Below, piece after piece: positions 29,284 through 38,570 of a DNA stretch of 64,000 bases. The position numbers were made by a program, and so were the translations under genes. The stretch lies in assembly GCF_002043005.1 (NCBI RefSeq), contig NZ_CP020330.1, positions 2,374,001 to 2,438,000 on the forward strand. The letters run 5' to 3'. The number at the start of each line of letters is the position of its first letter. Position 1 is the first letter of the stretch. Source of the DNA: Martelella mediterranea DSM 17316. Its GTDB lineage: Bacteria > Pseudomonadota > Alphaproteobacteria > Rhizobiales > Rhizobiaceae. The notes under the pieces were generated by a model, which was not told the origin of the DNA, ran no database searches, and was given only the letters and a program-made list of their open reading frames with translations.

Positions 29284-30621
29284 TCAGTCGCCGTCATTCC
29301 AGGGTTCGGCCCAGTCGCTGTCCTGCAGCGACTGCCGCATCGGGCGACCCTCGACCAGCGAGATCAATTGCTGGGCGATACCGGTCCAGGTGAACAGGCT
29401 GCGGGCCTTGTGCGCGCCCATGCGGGCCAGACGATTATAGAGCCGCTGATGCTTGAACGGCTTCATCATCATGATGCCCAGATCGTATTTGTCGAACGTG
29501 TCGGCAAACAGTGCATGGCGCCCGAAGCTGATCGCGCGGTAAAGTCCGCCATTGGTGGTGACCACCGTCGGCGTGCCCGATGCCATCGCCTCGATCGCCG
29601 TCATGCCGAAGGGCTCGTAACGGCTGGACAGCACGAACATGTCGGCCGCGCGATAGATATCCGGCAGGTCCTCGTCGGAGACATAGCCGGAGAAATGAAC
29701 CTTGTCCTCGAGATCAAGTTCCTTCACCAGCGCCTTGAGTTCGTTGAGGATTTTCGTTTCCAGCTCGTCCATGTCCGCGCCACCGACGGCAAGCTGTAGC
29801 TCGGCGTCCGGAACCCGTTCGGCCATCACCGAGAACGCCTGGATCAGCAGATCATAGCCCTTGTTGGTGGCAAGCCTACCAAGCGCCAGCACGGTCTTGC
29901 CCTTGAAGCCGAACCGCTCGCGCAGCATGTTGCGGGTGGCGCCCGAGACCGGGTAGAAGCGGTTGTCGTCATAGCCGGGCGGGATCATGTAGACCCGGTC
30001 CTCGCGGATGCCGTAATCCTCCACCAGCATGTCGACCTGAAGCGGCGTCGTGGCGATCACGCTGTCGCAGGCGCGATAGATCTTGTTTTCGTGCTTGATC
30101 CGTTCGGTGAAGTTGAAGTCCTTTTCGAACTGCTCCTTCTTGTCGGGATAGTCGGTCTCCATTGTCCGCTTCTTCCACAGGCCGATCGAATGCGGGGTGT
30201 GGAGATGCGGGATGTGGAGCGCTTCGGCAAGCCTGAGGCCCGCATAGCCGGCGTCCCAGTAATGGGAGTTGATGAAGGTGTAATGGAGATCGTGCTCGCG
30301 CATGTAGCGCAGCGCATTCTCGCTCCATTCCAGCAGGTGCTTGTAGAGATATTCCTTGGGAATGAATTCCTTACCGCCGCAGGGGATGCGCACAACCCGG
30401 ACGCGCTCGTCGACCTCGTCGATTTCCGGCTGATCCTCGAACCGGCGGGTATAGATATCGACCGAGAAGCCGAGCTGGGCGAGTTTTTTCGAAAGTTCCA
30501 GAATGTAGACGACCTGTCCGCCGGTATCGGCGGCGCCAAGCGGCGGATCTGCGGCAACATATCCATGTGTGGAAACAAGCGCGATATTGGGATATTTATC
30601 GGACCCGTTCTTGTCGGCCAT
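29284..30621 (-). CDS. mfpsA: Mannosylfructose-phosphate synthase (sucrose-phosphate-synthase-like glycosyltransferase)
   Basis: A GT4-family glycosyltransferase of 445 residues that joins GDP-mannose and fructose 6-phosphate. ALVSTHGYVAADPPLGAADTGGQVVYILEL at the N-terminus, LHTPHSIGLWKK, the ALGRLATNKGYDLLI start of the C-terminal Rossmann domain and SSRYEPFGMTAIEAMASGTP (E-x7-E motif) are all present. Its overall character fits the Agrobacterium mannosylfructose-phosphate synthase rather than plant-type sucrose-phosphate synthase; a sucrose role is the main alternative. The start at 30621 has GGAAGG upstream. The stop is 4 bp from the phosphatase start, forming a two-gene operon for a compatible solute. 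Confidence 0.85.
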   Translation of the reverse strand: MADKNGSDKYPNIALVSTHGYVAADPPLGAADTGGQVVYILELSKKLAQLGFSVDIYTRRFEDQPEIDEVDERVRVVRIPCGGKEFIPKEYLYKHLLEWSENALRYMREHDLHYTFINSHYWDAGYAGLRLAEALHIPHLHTPHSIGLWKKRTMETDYPDKKEQFEKDFNFTERIKHENKIYRACDSVIATTPLQVDMLVEDYGIREDRVYMIPPGYDDNRFYPVSGATRNMLRERFGFKGKTVLALGRLATNKGYDLLIQAFSVMAERVPDAELQLAVGGADMDELETKILNELKALVKELDLEDKVHFSGYVSDEDLPDIYRAADMFVLSSRYEPFGMTAIEAMASGTPTVVTTNGGLYRAISFGRHALFADTFDKYDLGIMMMKPFKHQRLYNRLARMGAHKARSLFTWTGIAQQLISLVEGRPMRQSLQDSDWAEPWNDGD

Positions 30622-30824
30622 CTTCAATCCTTCCTTGCAAAACAAAGCGTGGCGTGTCGGCGCGATTCGGTTCTGTATAATTGCCGGGAGGAGGCGAAAA
30701 GAATCGAACGGGCGCACGTCCCGCCTTTCTGTGAACGCACAACCGGCGCGAAGTGTTCCACGCAAACTTGAGCGATCCGGGGTTATGTGGAACATAGGGG
30801 AACAGTCCCATAAGGAAAACCCCT

Positions 30825-32105
30825 ATGAATTCCTCCGCCCGCTTCCAAGATAATCCCGACGCGTTCCTGCGCAGGCTCTTCGATGTTGCCGTGGCCGCTG
30901 CCGATCCGATGAAGCAACTTTCACGATACTTGCCCGAGCCACCGAAGGGCCGCACGATCGTGGTCGGGGCCGGCAAGGGCTCGGCGCGCATGGCGGAGGC
31001 GCTGGAGGCTTGCTGGGAAGGGCCGCTCGAGGGCGTCGTCGTCACCCGCTACGGCCATGAAGCGCCCTGCAAGCATATCGAAATTCTCTCCGCCTCCCAT
31101 CCCGTGCCGGATGAAGCCGGCGAGAAGGCGGCGAAACGCATACTGGAAACCGTTTCGGATCTGACGGAGGACGATCTGGTGATCGTGCTGATCTCCGGAG
31201 GCGGTTCGGCGCTGCTGTCGCTGCCGCCGGAGGGCGTGACGCTCGCTGACAAGATCGCCGTCAACAAGGCGCTGTTGCGCTGCGGGGCGGCGATCGACGA
31301 GGTTAATTGCGTGCGCAAGCACCTCTCGGCGATCAAGGGCGGCAGGCTGGCCGCCGCCATCCACCCCGCCCGCTGCCACACGCTGCTGATTTCCGACGTG
31401 CCGGGCGACGATCCGGCGATCATAGCCTCGGGCCCGACGGTCGGCGAGACGACCACGGTCGAGGATGCCAGGGCGATCCTGAAGCGCTACGAGATCGACC
31501 TGCCCGACCACGTTGCCCGCCATCTCGACACCGAGGCGGCGCGTTGCGTGACGCCTGACGATCCGCGTCTGGCGCGGGCGGAGAACCACATCATCGCCAC
31601 CCCGTTCATGTCGCTGGAGGCGGCAGCCGACGCGGCGCGCGAGGCCGGGCTCGACGTGCTGGTGCTCGGCGATACGATCGAGGGGGAGGCGAAGGATGTC
31701 GGGATCGTCCATGCCGGTATCGCCGGCTCCGTCGTCCACCACGGCGTGCCCGCCAAACGGCCCGCAATCATCCTTTCGGGCGGCGAAACCAGCGTGACCG
31801 TGAAGGGTGAGGGAAGGGGCGGCCGCAATGTCGAATTCCTGCTCTCGCTTGCCGTCGAACTCAACGGGCTTGAAGGCGTCTATGCCCTTGCCGGCGATAC
31901 CGACGGCGTTGACGGGCGCGAAGAGGTGGCCGGCGCCGTGATCGGGCCGGACACGCTCGAACGCGCGCGGTTGCTCGGCCTCGATGCCCGCGCCGCGCTT
32001 GCCGACAATGACGGACACGGATTTTTCGAGGCGCTGGGCGACCAGGTGATCACCGGCCCGACGCTCACCAATGTCAATGATTTCCGGGCAATTTTGATTC
32101 TCTGA
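30825..32105 (+). CDS. Glycerate kinase (DUF4147/GckA-TtuD type)
   Basis: Phosphorylates glycerate, giving 2-phosphoglycerate in the usual member of this family, and feeds glycolysis from serine-cycle, hydroxypyruvate or tartrate routes. The 426-residue protein has IVVGAGKGSARMAEALE, VVLVISGGGSALL-type loop (VLISGGGSALLSLP), the NCVRKHLSAIKGG motif with the catalytic Lys, ISDVPGDDPAIIASGPTV and the C-terminal GRGGRNVEFLLSLA and ALAGDTDGVDG motifs. It is divergent from mfpsA; AAGGAAAA precedes the ATG. Confidence 0.92.
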   Translation: MNSSARFQDNPDAFLRRLFDVAVAAADPMKQLSRYLPEPPKGRTIVVGAGKGSARMAEALEACWEGPLEGVVVTRYGHEAPCKHIEILSASHPVPDEAGEKAAKRILETVSDLTEDDLVIVLISGGGSALLSLPPEGVTLADKIAVNKALLRCGAAIDEVNCVRKHLSAIKGGRLAAAIHPARCHTLLISDVPGDDPAIIASGPTVGETTTVEDARAILKRYEIDLPDHVARHLDTEAARCVTPDDPRLARAENHIIATPFMSLEAAADAAREAGLDVLVLGDTIEGEAKDVGIVHAGIAGSVVHHGVPAKRPAIILSGGETSVTVKGEGRGGRNVEFLLSLAVELNGLEGVYALAGDTDGVDGREEVAGAVIGPDTLERARLLGLDARAALADNDGHGFFEALGDQVITGPTLTNVNDFRAILIL

Positions 32106-32126
32106 ATTGTAACCCGCATCGTGGAA

Positions 32127-32149
32127 CCGGCGCGCTTGCGGCGCGCCGG
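32127..32149 (+). terminator. GC-rich hairpin after the glycerate kinase gene
   Basis: Perfect 9-bp stem CCGGCGCGC / GCGCGCCGG with loop TTGCG, 22 bp after the stop. There is no T run, so this may be a pause or mRNA 3' end rather than a classic terminator. Confidence 0.45.
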
Positions 32150-32299
32150 CGGTCCGTGCGCGCGAAATCGCGGCGCGGCCGGCTGAATGTTCGCTCCATT
32201 TTACGCTTTGGTAACCATATTCGCACATTTTTTGCGGGAGCCCGCGCGGCGAATCCCGCGATGCGCGTCCGGCATCTGGTTGGTTGAAGTGGATTACCA

Positions 32300-33274
32300 A
32301 TGCGTCGTTTTGTAACCGGTCTTGCAGGCCTTTGCGTTCTCGCGCTCGCTTCCTGCGCCTCCAACGGGGAGCGCGATACCACGATCCTCAAGACCGCGCT
32401 GCTGCCGGCTCCGGCGCGCGTTATCTCGGACGGTCCGAATGCCATCGAGGTCATCACCACGGGTTCGATTGGGGAGATCATGCCGATAGAGGAAGCGCCG
32501 CTGCAGCTCGGGTCCATCCATTCGCGAGTCGTGGACGGCGCCGATCGCGGCGCGCAGGTCATGACCATCAGCCTCGGCGAGGACGGCCGGCCGGAACACC
32601 ATCCGCTCGCGGGCCGCACGATCTATCTGGACGAGACCCGAGACATCACGCTGGCACCGCTCGAAGTGGTGCTGACCTTTGATGACGGCCCGGTGCCCGG
32701 TCGCACCAATGTGGTGCTGGATGCGCTCGATGCTTATGGCGTCAAGGGCCTGTTCTTCATGGTCGGCCAGATGGCGCATTATTATCCCGAGACGGCGGCG
32801 ATGGTCTCCGAAGGCGGCCACACGATCGCCACCCACACGTATTCGCACCCCTATCTGCCGGCCCTTGGCCATGACGCGGCCGTCGCCAATATCGACAAGG
32901 GCAGGGCGGTTGTGCAAGAGACGACCGGCGAGACGCCGTATTTCTTCCGCTTTCCTTATCTCGCCGAAAACGAATGGCTCGACCGTGCGCTTGCCAGCCG
33001 CGGCCTGATCCCTGTCGGCGCCGATGTCGATTCCCTCGATTATCGCGAGGCGACCACCGAGCAACTGGTGGAGCGGGTGATGCGCGGCCTTGAGGCCCGC
33101 GGCGGCGGCATCGTGCTGATGCATGATCTGCAGGGCCGCACGGCCCGCGCCATCGGCCCGCTGCTCGCGCGGCTGGAGGAGGGCGGCTACAAGGTGGTGC
33201 AGCTTAAATACGGCACCCCGCCGCTAAAGGACGATACGCTGGTGGCGCGGCTCCAGACAAATCCCCTGCGATAG
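32300..33274 (+). CDS. Polysaccharide deacetylase family lipoprotein
   Basis: A 324-residue protein with a lipoprotein signal (LAGLCVLALASC, lipidated Cys19) and a NodB-type carbohydrate esterase 4 domain. The metal/catalytic motif is LTFDDGPVPGRTN, His ligands are in HTYSHPYL, the substrate motif is RFPYLAENEW, and the last His is in IVLMHDLQGRTA. It would remove N- or O-acetyl groups from an envelope polysaccharide in the periplasm. It is followed by leuB after 136 bp with no shared operon evident. Confidence 0.9.
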   Translation: MRRFVTGLAGLCVLALASCASNGERDTTILKTALLPAPARVISDGPNAIEVITTGSIGEIMPIEEAPLQLGSIHSRVVDGADRGAQVMTISLGEDGRPEHHPLAGRTIYLDETRDITLAPLEVVLTFDDGPVPGRTNVVLDALDAYGVKGLFFMVGQMAHYYPETAAMVSEGGHTIATHTYSHPYLPALGHDAAVANIDKGRAVVQETTGETPYFFRFPYLAENEWLDRALASRGLIPVGADVDSLDYREATTEQLVERVMRGLEARGGGIVLMHDLQGRTARAIGPLLARLEEGGYKVVQLKYGTPPLKDDTLVARLQTNPLR

Positions 33275-33410
33275 CTTTCGTGCGCGCACGTACCGCAACG
33301 GCGTTCAACCGCCTTGAAATGCGCGATCCCGCGGTCTAGAACCGCCTCGGCCCGCCAGAGGCGCCGACATCCCGGATGGCGCGCGGCCAACAAGCACCGA
33401 GGGAGGCATC

Positions 33411-34526
33411 ATGAGCCATCGTAAACTCTTTCTTCTGCCCGGCGACGGCATCGGCCCGGAAATCACCGAGGAATTCGTCAAGGTCATCAGCCTTTTGAAC
33501 GACAAGGCCAGCGCGGGTTTTGAAATCGAGCGCGGACTTGTCGGTGGCGCGGCCTATGATGCCCATGGCAAGGCGATCTCCGACGATGACATGGCGCGGG
33601 CGATGGCTGCCGATGCGGTGATGTTCGCCGCCGTCGGCGGTCCGAAATGGGACAATGTCGCCTATGACGTGCGCCCGGAAGCAGGCCTGCTGCGCCTGCG
33701 CAAGGATCTGGAACTGTTCGCCAATCTGCGCCCGGCGATCTGCTATGCCGCTCTTGCGGCGTCGTCCTCGCTGAAGCCGGAACTGGTCGAAGGCCTCGAT
33801 ATCCTGATCGTGCGCGAGCTCACCGGCGGCGTCTATTTCGGCGAGCCGAAGGAAATCATCGACCTCGGCAATGGTCAGCAGCGCGCGATCGACACTCAGG
33901 TCTACGATACCTACGAGATCGAGCGCATCGCCGCCGTCGCCTTTGAACTGGCGCGCACCCGCGATAACCGCGTCTGCTCGATGGAGAAGCGCAATGTGAT
34001 GAAGTCCGGCCTGTTCTGGAACCAGGTCGTGACGCGCGTTCACAAGGAAAAATTCGCCGATGTCGAGCTGTCGCACATGCTCGCCGACGCCGGCGGCATG
34101 CAGCTCGTGCGCGCGCCTAAGCAGTTCGACGTGATCGTCACCGACAACCTGTTCGGCGACATGCTCTCGGATGTGGCCGCGATGCTGACCGGCTCGCTCG
34201 GCATGCTGCCCTCGGCCTCGCTCGGCGCGGAAGATGCCGTCACCGGCAAGCGCAAGGCGATGTACGAGCCCGTCCATGGCTCGGCGCCCGATATCGCAGG
34301 GCAGGGCGTTGCCAATCCGCTCGCCATGCTGGCCTCGTTCGCCATGTGCCTGCGCTATTCGTTCAACATGATCGAAGAGGCTGAAGCGCTCGACGCCGCG
34401 ATCGCCAAGGTGCTCGATGACGGGCTGCGCACCGGCGACATTATGGCGCCCGGCTGCCGCAAGGTCGGCACCAGCGAAATGGGCGATGCCGTGGTCGCCG
34501 CCTTTGCCGCCACGCTCGGCGTTTGA
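33411..34526 (+). CDS. leuB: 3-isopropylmalate dehydrogenase
   Basis: Leucine-synthesis enzyme that oxidises and decarboxylates 3-isopropylmalate with NAD+. The 371-residue protein shows [45 protein letters not shown], the catalytic Tyr/Lys regions [11 protein letters not shown] and [14 protein letters not shown] [13 protein letters not shown], the Asp-rich metal site [11 protein letters not shown], and the adenosine-binding [16 protein letters not shown]. The start has GGGAGG upstream. It stands apart from leuCD. Confidence 0.97.
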   Translation: MSHRKLFLLPGDGIGPEITEEFVKVISLLNDKASAGFEIERGLVGGAAYDAHGKAISDDDMARAMAADAVMFAAVGGPKWDNVAYDVRPEAGLLRLRKDLELFANLRPAICYAALAASSSLKPELVEGLDILIVRELTGGVYFGEPKEIIDLGNGQQRAIDTQVYDTYEIERIAAVAFELARTRDNRVCSMEKRNVMKSGLFWNQVVTRVHKEKFADVELSHMLADAGGMQLVRAPKQFDVIVTDNLFGDMLSDVAAMLTGSLGMLPSASLGAEDAVTGKRKAMYEPVHGSAPDIAGQGVANPLAMLASFAMCLRYSFNMIEEAEALDAAIAKVLDDGLRTGDIMAPGCRKVGTSEMGDAVVAAFAATLGV

Positions 34527-34537
34527 AGATGAAGGTC

Positions 34538-34562
34538 GGCGGCGGGGTTTATAACCGCCGCC
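34538..34562 (+). terminator. GC-rich hairpin after leuB
   Basis: Stem GGCGGCGG / CCGCCGCC with a 9-base loop GGTTTATAA, 11 bp after the leuB stop. No T run follows. Confidence 0.5.
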
Positions 34563-34581
34563 GCCGCGCTATCTTGTCGGG

Positions 34582-35373
34582 ATGAACGAGACCCGCGAAG
34601 ACCTTCCCAAAACCGGTATCCGCATGCCGCCGTTGTTCTGGAAGCGGCGCGTTGCGCACGAGACCTTCCGCCTTTCCGCCACCTGCTGGCCGTGGTTTCT
34701 TCTGCCCGCCGCGACTCTGGCGCTGTTATGCATGGCGACGCTTGACGGCCCGGTGGCCTCCGCGCGCGATGCCATGTCGTCGCGGTTCCAGGATTTCGCC
34801 GCGCGGCTGACCGATGTCACCACCGCGCCGTGGATATTGGGCGCAAGCGGGACTGTGACCGTCCTCGCCTATGTCGCTATCGCCTGCCTTGCCAGCCCGC
34901 GGGTGAAATTCCGCGCCGCGCTTGTGCTGCATCAGGGTTTTTACCTGTTCTGTTCCGTCGCGCTCGCCAGCGCCACCGTCAATGTCGTCAAACGCCTGAT
35001 CGGCCGGGCGCGTCCGACGCTGTTCGATACGGTCGGCGACCTGCACTTCAATGTCGGCGTCTGGGCCTATGATTACGCAAGCTTCCCCTCGGGCCATTCG
35101 ACGACATCGGGCGCGATCTTCGCCGGGCTGGCGCTGCTCTATCCACGGCTCGGGCCGTTCTTCGCCGCCTTCGCCATCTTCTTCGGCTTCGCCCGCATCG
35201 CCGTTGGCGCGCATTATCCAAGCGATGTCTCGGCGGGCCTGTTCTACGGGGCCTGGATTTCCGTGCTCGTGGCCTGCTTTTTCGCTCGCTACCGGCTGCT
35301 GTTCGCCGTGCCGGAAAGGGGCCTGCCGGTGCGTCGAACGCGTCCGCGCCTGCGCGACCGGTTGCGGTCGTAA
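34582..35373 (+). CDS. PAP2 family membrane phosphatase (copy 1)
   Basis: A 263-residue inner-membrane protein with about six hydrophobic segments. The three PAP2 active-site motifs are KRLIGRARPT, SFPSGHSTTSG and RIAVGAHYPSDV, which face the periplasm in this family. Such enzymes dephosphorylate lipid phosphates such as undecaprenyl pyrophosphate, phosphatidylglycerol phosphate or lipid A; the substrate is not resolved. The next gene is a second PAP2 protein in the same direction. The ATG at 34582 is the only start close to the first membrane segment. Confidence 0.88.
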   Translation: MNETREDLPKTGIRMPPLFWKRRVAHETFRLSATCWPWFLLPAATLALLCMATLDGPVASARDAMSSRFQDFAARLTDVTTAPWILGASGTVTVLAYVAIACLASPRVKFRAALVLHQGFYLFCSVALASATVNVVKRLIGRARPTLFDTVGDLHFNVGVWAYDYASFPSGHSTTSGAIFAGLALLYPRLGPFFAAFAIFFGFARIAVGAHYPSDVSAGLFYGAWISVLVACFFARYRLLFAVPERGLPVRRTRPRLRDRLRS

Positions 35374-35503
35374 TCTTCCTGTTATGTGGAAAAGTTAGTT
35401 GCTTTTGCGAAGCCGGGTCGGCCGCGGGCGTTGATGCCGCTGCCCGGCTCGTCTAACATCCGCCTGGCCGGTGGGGATGCCGGTGTGAATATTCGGAGGG
35501 GCG

Positions 35504-36334
35504 ATGACGGTACGCTACCGCTGGTTCAGCCAGCGCAGAAAACTCAAGGACCAGAAGTGGCCGTGCACGCATTGGCGCGGTTTCATGGTCGGCGTGGCGG
35601 GCCTTTTGTTCGTCGCCTTCGCGATCCTCGATTATCCCGTCGGGCTGATGGCCCGCGATCTCTCCGGTCCGATCAGGGAGTATGGCGAGTTCATCACCCA
35701 TTTCGGCCAGTCGGAGTGGATACTGATCACCAGTGTCCTTGTGTTCGCGCTTGGCATGACGGCGGCCGGGGCGGCGGATGAGGCGGATCGGCGCACCCGC
35801 GCCAAGGGCGTGTTTCTGGCGCAGGCGGCAAGCTTCGTGTTTGCCGCGGTCGCGCTTTCCGGCCTGGCCGTCAATCTTCTGAAGGGGCTGATCGGCAGGC
35901 CGCGGCCGAACATGCTGGTCTATTACGACCTGAGCCCGTTTGCCTTCGATCCCATGAGCTTTGCCGGGCAGTATTCCAGTTTCCCTTCGGGGCATGCCAC
36001 CACGGTTGCCGCGATCTTCACGGCGGCGGCGTTTTTCCTGCCGCGCCACCGCATCCTGTTTTTCAGCCTCGCCGTCTGCATAGCGATGAGCCGCATCATC
36101 GTAGGCGCGCATTATCCGAGCGATGTCATCGCCGGGCTCGCCTTCGGAAGCTGGTTTACGTATCTGACCGCGATCATCTTTTCGCGCTATCGCATGGTGT
36201 TCAGCATCGATCCGCACGGCTGGCCGGTGCCGCGCAACGGCTTTTCCGCGCTGAAGCCGGAATTCATGCGCAAGCACCCGCACCATGCAGCGCCGCAAAC
36301 AGACCTTGACTTGACCACGCAAAAGGGTCATTAG
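35504..36334 (+). CDS. PAP2 family membrane phosphatase (copy 2)
   Basis: A 276-residue inner-membrane phosphatase with the same layout as the preceding gene product: a cytoplasmic basic N-terminus, about six membrane segments, and motifs KGLIGRPRPN, SFPSGHATTVA and RIIVGAHYPSDV. The basic C-terminal tail (MRKHPHHAAPQTD) differs from copy 1. The start ATG 35504 has GGAGGGG upstream. The tandem pair suggests an old duplication with separate lipid-phosphate substrates. Confidence 0.88.
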   Translation: MTVRYRWFSQRRKLKDQKWPCTHWRGFMVGVAGLLFVAFAILDYPVGLMARDLSGPIREYGEFITHFGQSEWILITSVLVFALGMTAAGAADEADRRTRAKGVFLAQAASFVFAAVALSGLAVNLLKGLIGRPRPNMLVYYDLSPFAFDPMSFAGQYSSFPSGHATTVAAIFTAAAFFLPRHRILFFSLAVCIAMSRIIVGAHYPSDVIAGLAFGSWFTYLTAIIFSRYRMVFSIDPHGWPVPRNGFSALKPEFMRKHPHHAAPQTDLDLTTQKGH

Positions 36335-36361
36335 CCTTCGCGGTAGAAGGAAAAGCCGAAT

Positions 36362-36484
36362 ATGCCGCTGTTCGCGCGTCACATTGCTGCTGATATCACC
36401 CCGGCGCCCCGCGCCGGCGGCCGGATATCGCCTTCCCGCAGTTTCATGAAAACAGCCAAGAAAACGACGACAAAAACCGTCTGA
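36362..36484 (+). CDS. Possible 40-residue small ORF upstream of asd
   Basis: In the 264-bp gap between the second PAP2 gene and asd there is an ORF of 40 codons (starts MPLFARHIAADITPAP, ends KTAKKTTTKTV) with GAAGGA about 10 bp upstream. I do not recognise it. A short hairpin CCCCGG-TCACG-CCGGGG (36507-36523) follows before the asd start. It could be a leader or a chance ORF. Confidence 0.25.
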   Translation: MPLFARHIAADITPAPRAGGRISPSRSFMKTAKKTTTKTV

Positions 36485-36598
36485 CGTTCCTGGCCTACCG
36501 CTCTCTCCCCGGTCACGCCGGGGACGGGAAGATGCCGTTTCGGCCGCTCTTCCACTCCCGCGATTTTCGAGGAGAGAAACGAAAGAGAGCTTATCATC

Positions 36599-37630
36599 AT
36601 GGGTTTCAAGATTGCAGTCGTGGGCGCTACCGGCAATGTCGGGCGCGAAATGCTGTCCATCCTCGAAGAGCGCGGCTTTCCCGCCGATGAGGTCGTGGCG
36701 CTCGCCTCCAGCCGTTCCGTCGGCACGGAAGTCTCCTACGGCGACAAGACGCTGAAGGTGAAGAACCTCGAAAACCATGACTTTTCCGACACCGATATCT
36801 GCCTGATGTCGGCCGGCGGCACGGTCTCGCAGAAGTGGTCGCCGAAAATTGCCGCCAAGGGCTGCGTCGTCATCGACAACTCCTCGGCCTGGCGTTACGA
36901 CGCCGACGTGCCGCTGATCGTGCCGGAGGTCAATCCGGATGCGATCGAGGGCTTCCGCAAGCGCAACATCATCGCCAACCCGAACTGCTCGACCGCCCAG
37001 CTCGTTGTCGCGCTGAAGCCGCTGCATGATCGCGCCACGATCAAGCGGCTGGTGGTCTCGACCTATCAATCGGTTTCGGGCGCCGGCAAGGACGGCATGG
37101 ATGAACTGTTCAACCAGACCCGCGCCGTCTTCGTCGCCGACCCGATCGAGACCAAGAAGTTCACCAAGCGCATCGCCTTCAACGTGATTCCGCACATCGA
37201 CAGCTTCATGGAAGACGGCTACACCAAGGAAGAATGGAAGGTGCTGGCCGAGACCAAGAAGATGCTCGACCCGAAGATCAGGGTCACCTGCACCGCCGTG
37301 CGCGTGCCGGTGTTCATCGGCCATTCGGAATCGGTCAATATCGAGTTCGAGAAGGAAATCACAGCCGATGAGGCTCGCGACATCCTGCGCGAGGCGCCCG
37401 GCTGCCAGGTGATCGACAAGCATGAGGACGGCGGCTACATGACCCCGGTCGAATGCGCCGGCGAGGACTCCACCTTCATCTCCCGCATCCGCGAGGATGC
37501 GACCGTCGAGAATGGCCTCGCCATGTGGGTGGTCGCCGACAATCTGCGCAAGGGCGCGGCGCTGAACGCGATCCAGATCGCGGAGCTGCTGGTGGAGCGC
37601 AAGCTGGTGAAGCCGCGCGCGATGGCGTGA
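36599..37630 (+). CDS. asd: Aspartate-semialdehyde dehydrogenase
   Basis: Reduces aspartyl phosphate to aspartate semialdehyde with NADPH, the branch point to lysine/DAP, methionine and threonine. The 343-residue protein has the NADP loop VVGATGNVGREML, the catalytic Cys in NPNCSTAQLV, the QSVSGAGKDG segment, and the substrate-binding His region RVPVFIGHSESVN. A GGAGAG ribosome site precedes ATG 36599. It is functionally linked to lysA at the left end of the window but is separately transcribed. Confidence 0.97.
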   Translation: MGFKIAVVGATGNVGREMLSILEERGFPADEVVALASSRSVGTEVSYGDKTLKVKNLENHDFSDTDICLMSAGGTVSQKWSPKIAAKGCVVIDNSSAWRYDADVPLIVPEVNPDAIEGFRKRNIIANPNCSTAQLVVALKPLHDRATIKRLVVSTYQSVSGAGKDGMDELFNQTRAVFVADPIETKKFTKRIAFNVIPHIDSFMEDGYTKEEWKVLAETKKMLDPKIRVTCTAVRVPVFIGHSESVNIEFEKEITADEARDILREAPGCQVIDKHEDGGYMTPVECAGEDSTFISRIREDATVENGLAMWVVADNLRKGAALNAIQIAELLVERKLVKPRAMA

Positions 37631-37648
37631 TGCCTTCTCCCGAATAGC

Positions 37649-37687
37649 AAACGGCGCCGGGATTTCTTCCGGCGACGTTTGTGTTTT
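37649..37687 (+). terminator. Rho-independent terminator after asd
   Basis: Stem AAACGGCGCCGG / CCGGCGACGTTT (one mismatch), loop GATTTCTT, followed by GTGTTTT. It lies 18 bp after the asd stop, before the convergent carbonic anhydrase gene. Confidence 0.75.
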
Positions 37688-37706
37688 CAGGGATGTTCGG
37701 TCGGCT

Positions 37707-38414
37707 TTACAGAAATGCCACCTTGCCGGTCGCGATATCGTAGACGCCGGCGATTGATTTCACCGTGCCCGATTCATTCATGTCGCTGAGAATTGGTCCG
37801 GTTTCCGCGGCGATGCGGGCGTTATAGACCGCATTCTCGGCGGTAGCGGCGGCAAGCAGATCCTCGGGGTTCTGCTGCATGGCGTTGTAGACGGCGGGAC
37901 GAATGGCATTGACCAGGCTCGGCAGATGGCCCGGCGGCAGTTCGTTATCGCGGATCGAATCGATGGTCGCGCGTATCGCCCCGCAACTGGTGTGGCCGAG
38001 AACCATGACGGCCTGAACGCCGAGAACGGCGGCCGCGAATTCGAGGCTGGCGATGCCGTCCTCACTCAGGAAATTTCCGGCGACGCGTACGACGAACAGA
38101 TCGCCCGGCGCCTGATCGAAGATCAGTTCCGGCACCACGCGCGAATCCGCGCAGGCGACGATCGCGGCAAAGGGCGACTGGCCGGCAGCCCTGGTGTTGC
38201 GCGTCACCGAGTGGTCGGCATTGTTCGGCGTGTTGGCGACATAGCGCGCATTGCCGTCCATCAGGCGCTGGATCGCCTCATCGGGGGAAGCCGGCGGGGT
38301 GGCCGTGGTTTGGGCGAAAGCGCGCCCGCCAAACGGAACCGCAAGCGAAAGCGCCAAACCGCCCATCAATAGGCCGCGACGGCCGAGTGTTCCACTATCG
38401 CATTGATCGCACAT
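37707..38414 (-). CDS. Exported beta-class carbonic anhydrase
   Basis: Interconverts CO2 and bicarbonate. The 235-residue protein has the zinc ligands in ACADSRV (Cys and the Asp-Arg dyad) and GHTSCGAI (His and Cys) of the beta class. Unlike cytosolic members it begins with an export signal: MCDQCDSGTLGRRGLLMGGLAL, with a twin-arginine pair before a hydrophobic stretch ending AFAQ, which suggests Tat export of the folded zinc enzyme. The CxxC at the N-terminus is unusual and would be removed with the signal. The gene stands alone. Confidence 0.9.
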   Translation of the reverse strand: MCDQCDSGTLGRRGLLMGGLALSLAVPFGGRAFAQTTATPPASPDEAIQRLMDGNARYVANTPNNADHSVTRNTRAAGQSPFAAIVACADSRVVPELIFDQAPGDLFVVRVAGNFLSEDGIASLEFAAAVLGVQAVMVLGHTSCGAIRATIDSIRDNELPPGHLPSLVNAIRPAVYNAMQQNPEDLLAAATAENAVYNARIAAETGPILSDMNESGTVKSIAGVYDIATGKVAFL

Positions 38415-38570
38415 GGCATTATCCTCCTGCTGCGGCGCGCGATGCGGCCGCTCTGACCCTGTTGGTTTACCGATCCTGCAGGACCGGCAAGTGCAGTTTT
38501 TCTGATTGCCGTGATACGCTTACAGCGACAGCTATTATTGGCTATCCGATTTCCGCAAAATTGCGGAAAA

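Noticed and set aside
29284..30621. Sucrose-phosphate synthase as primary call
   Set aside because: The pair is closer in character and order to the rhizobial mannosylfructose-phosphate synthase/phosphatase; sucrose is kept only as an alternative.
35453..37423. 656-codon minus-strand frame over the second PAP2 gene and asd
   Set aside because: It spans two well-supported genes and the gap between them, is rich in Arg/Asp/His repeats typical of antisense translation, and has no domain.
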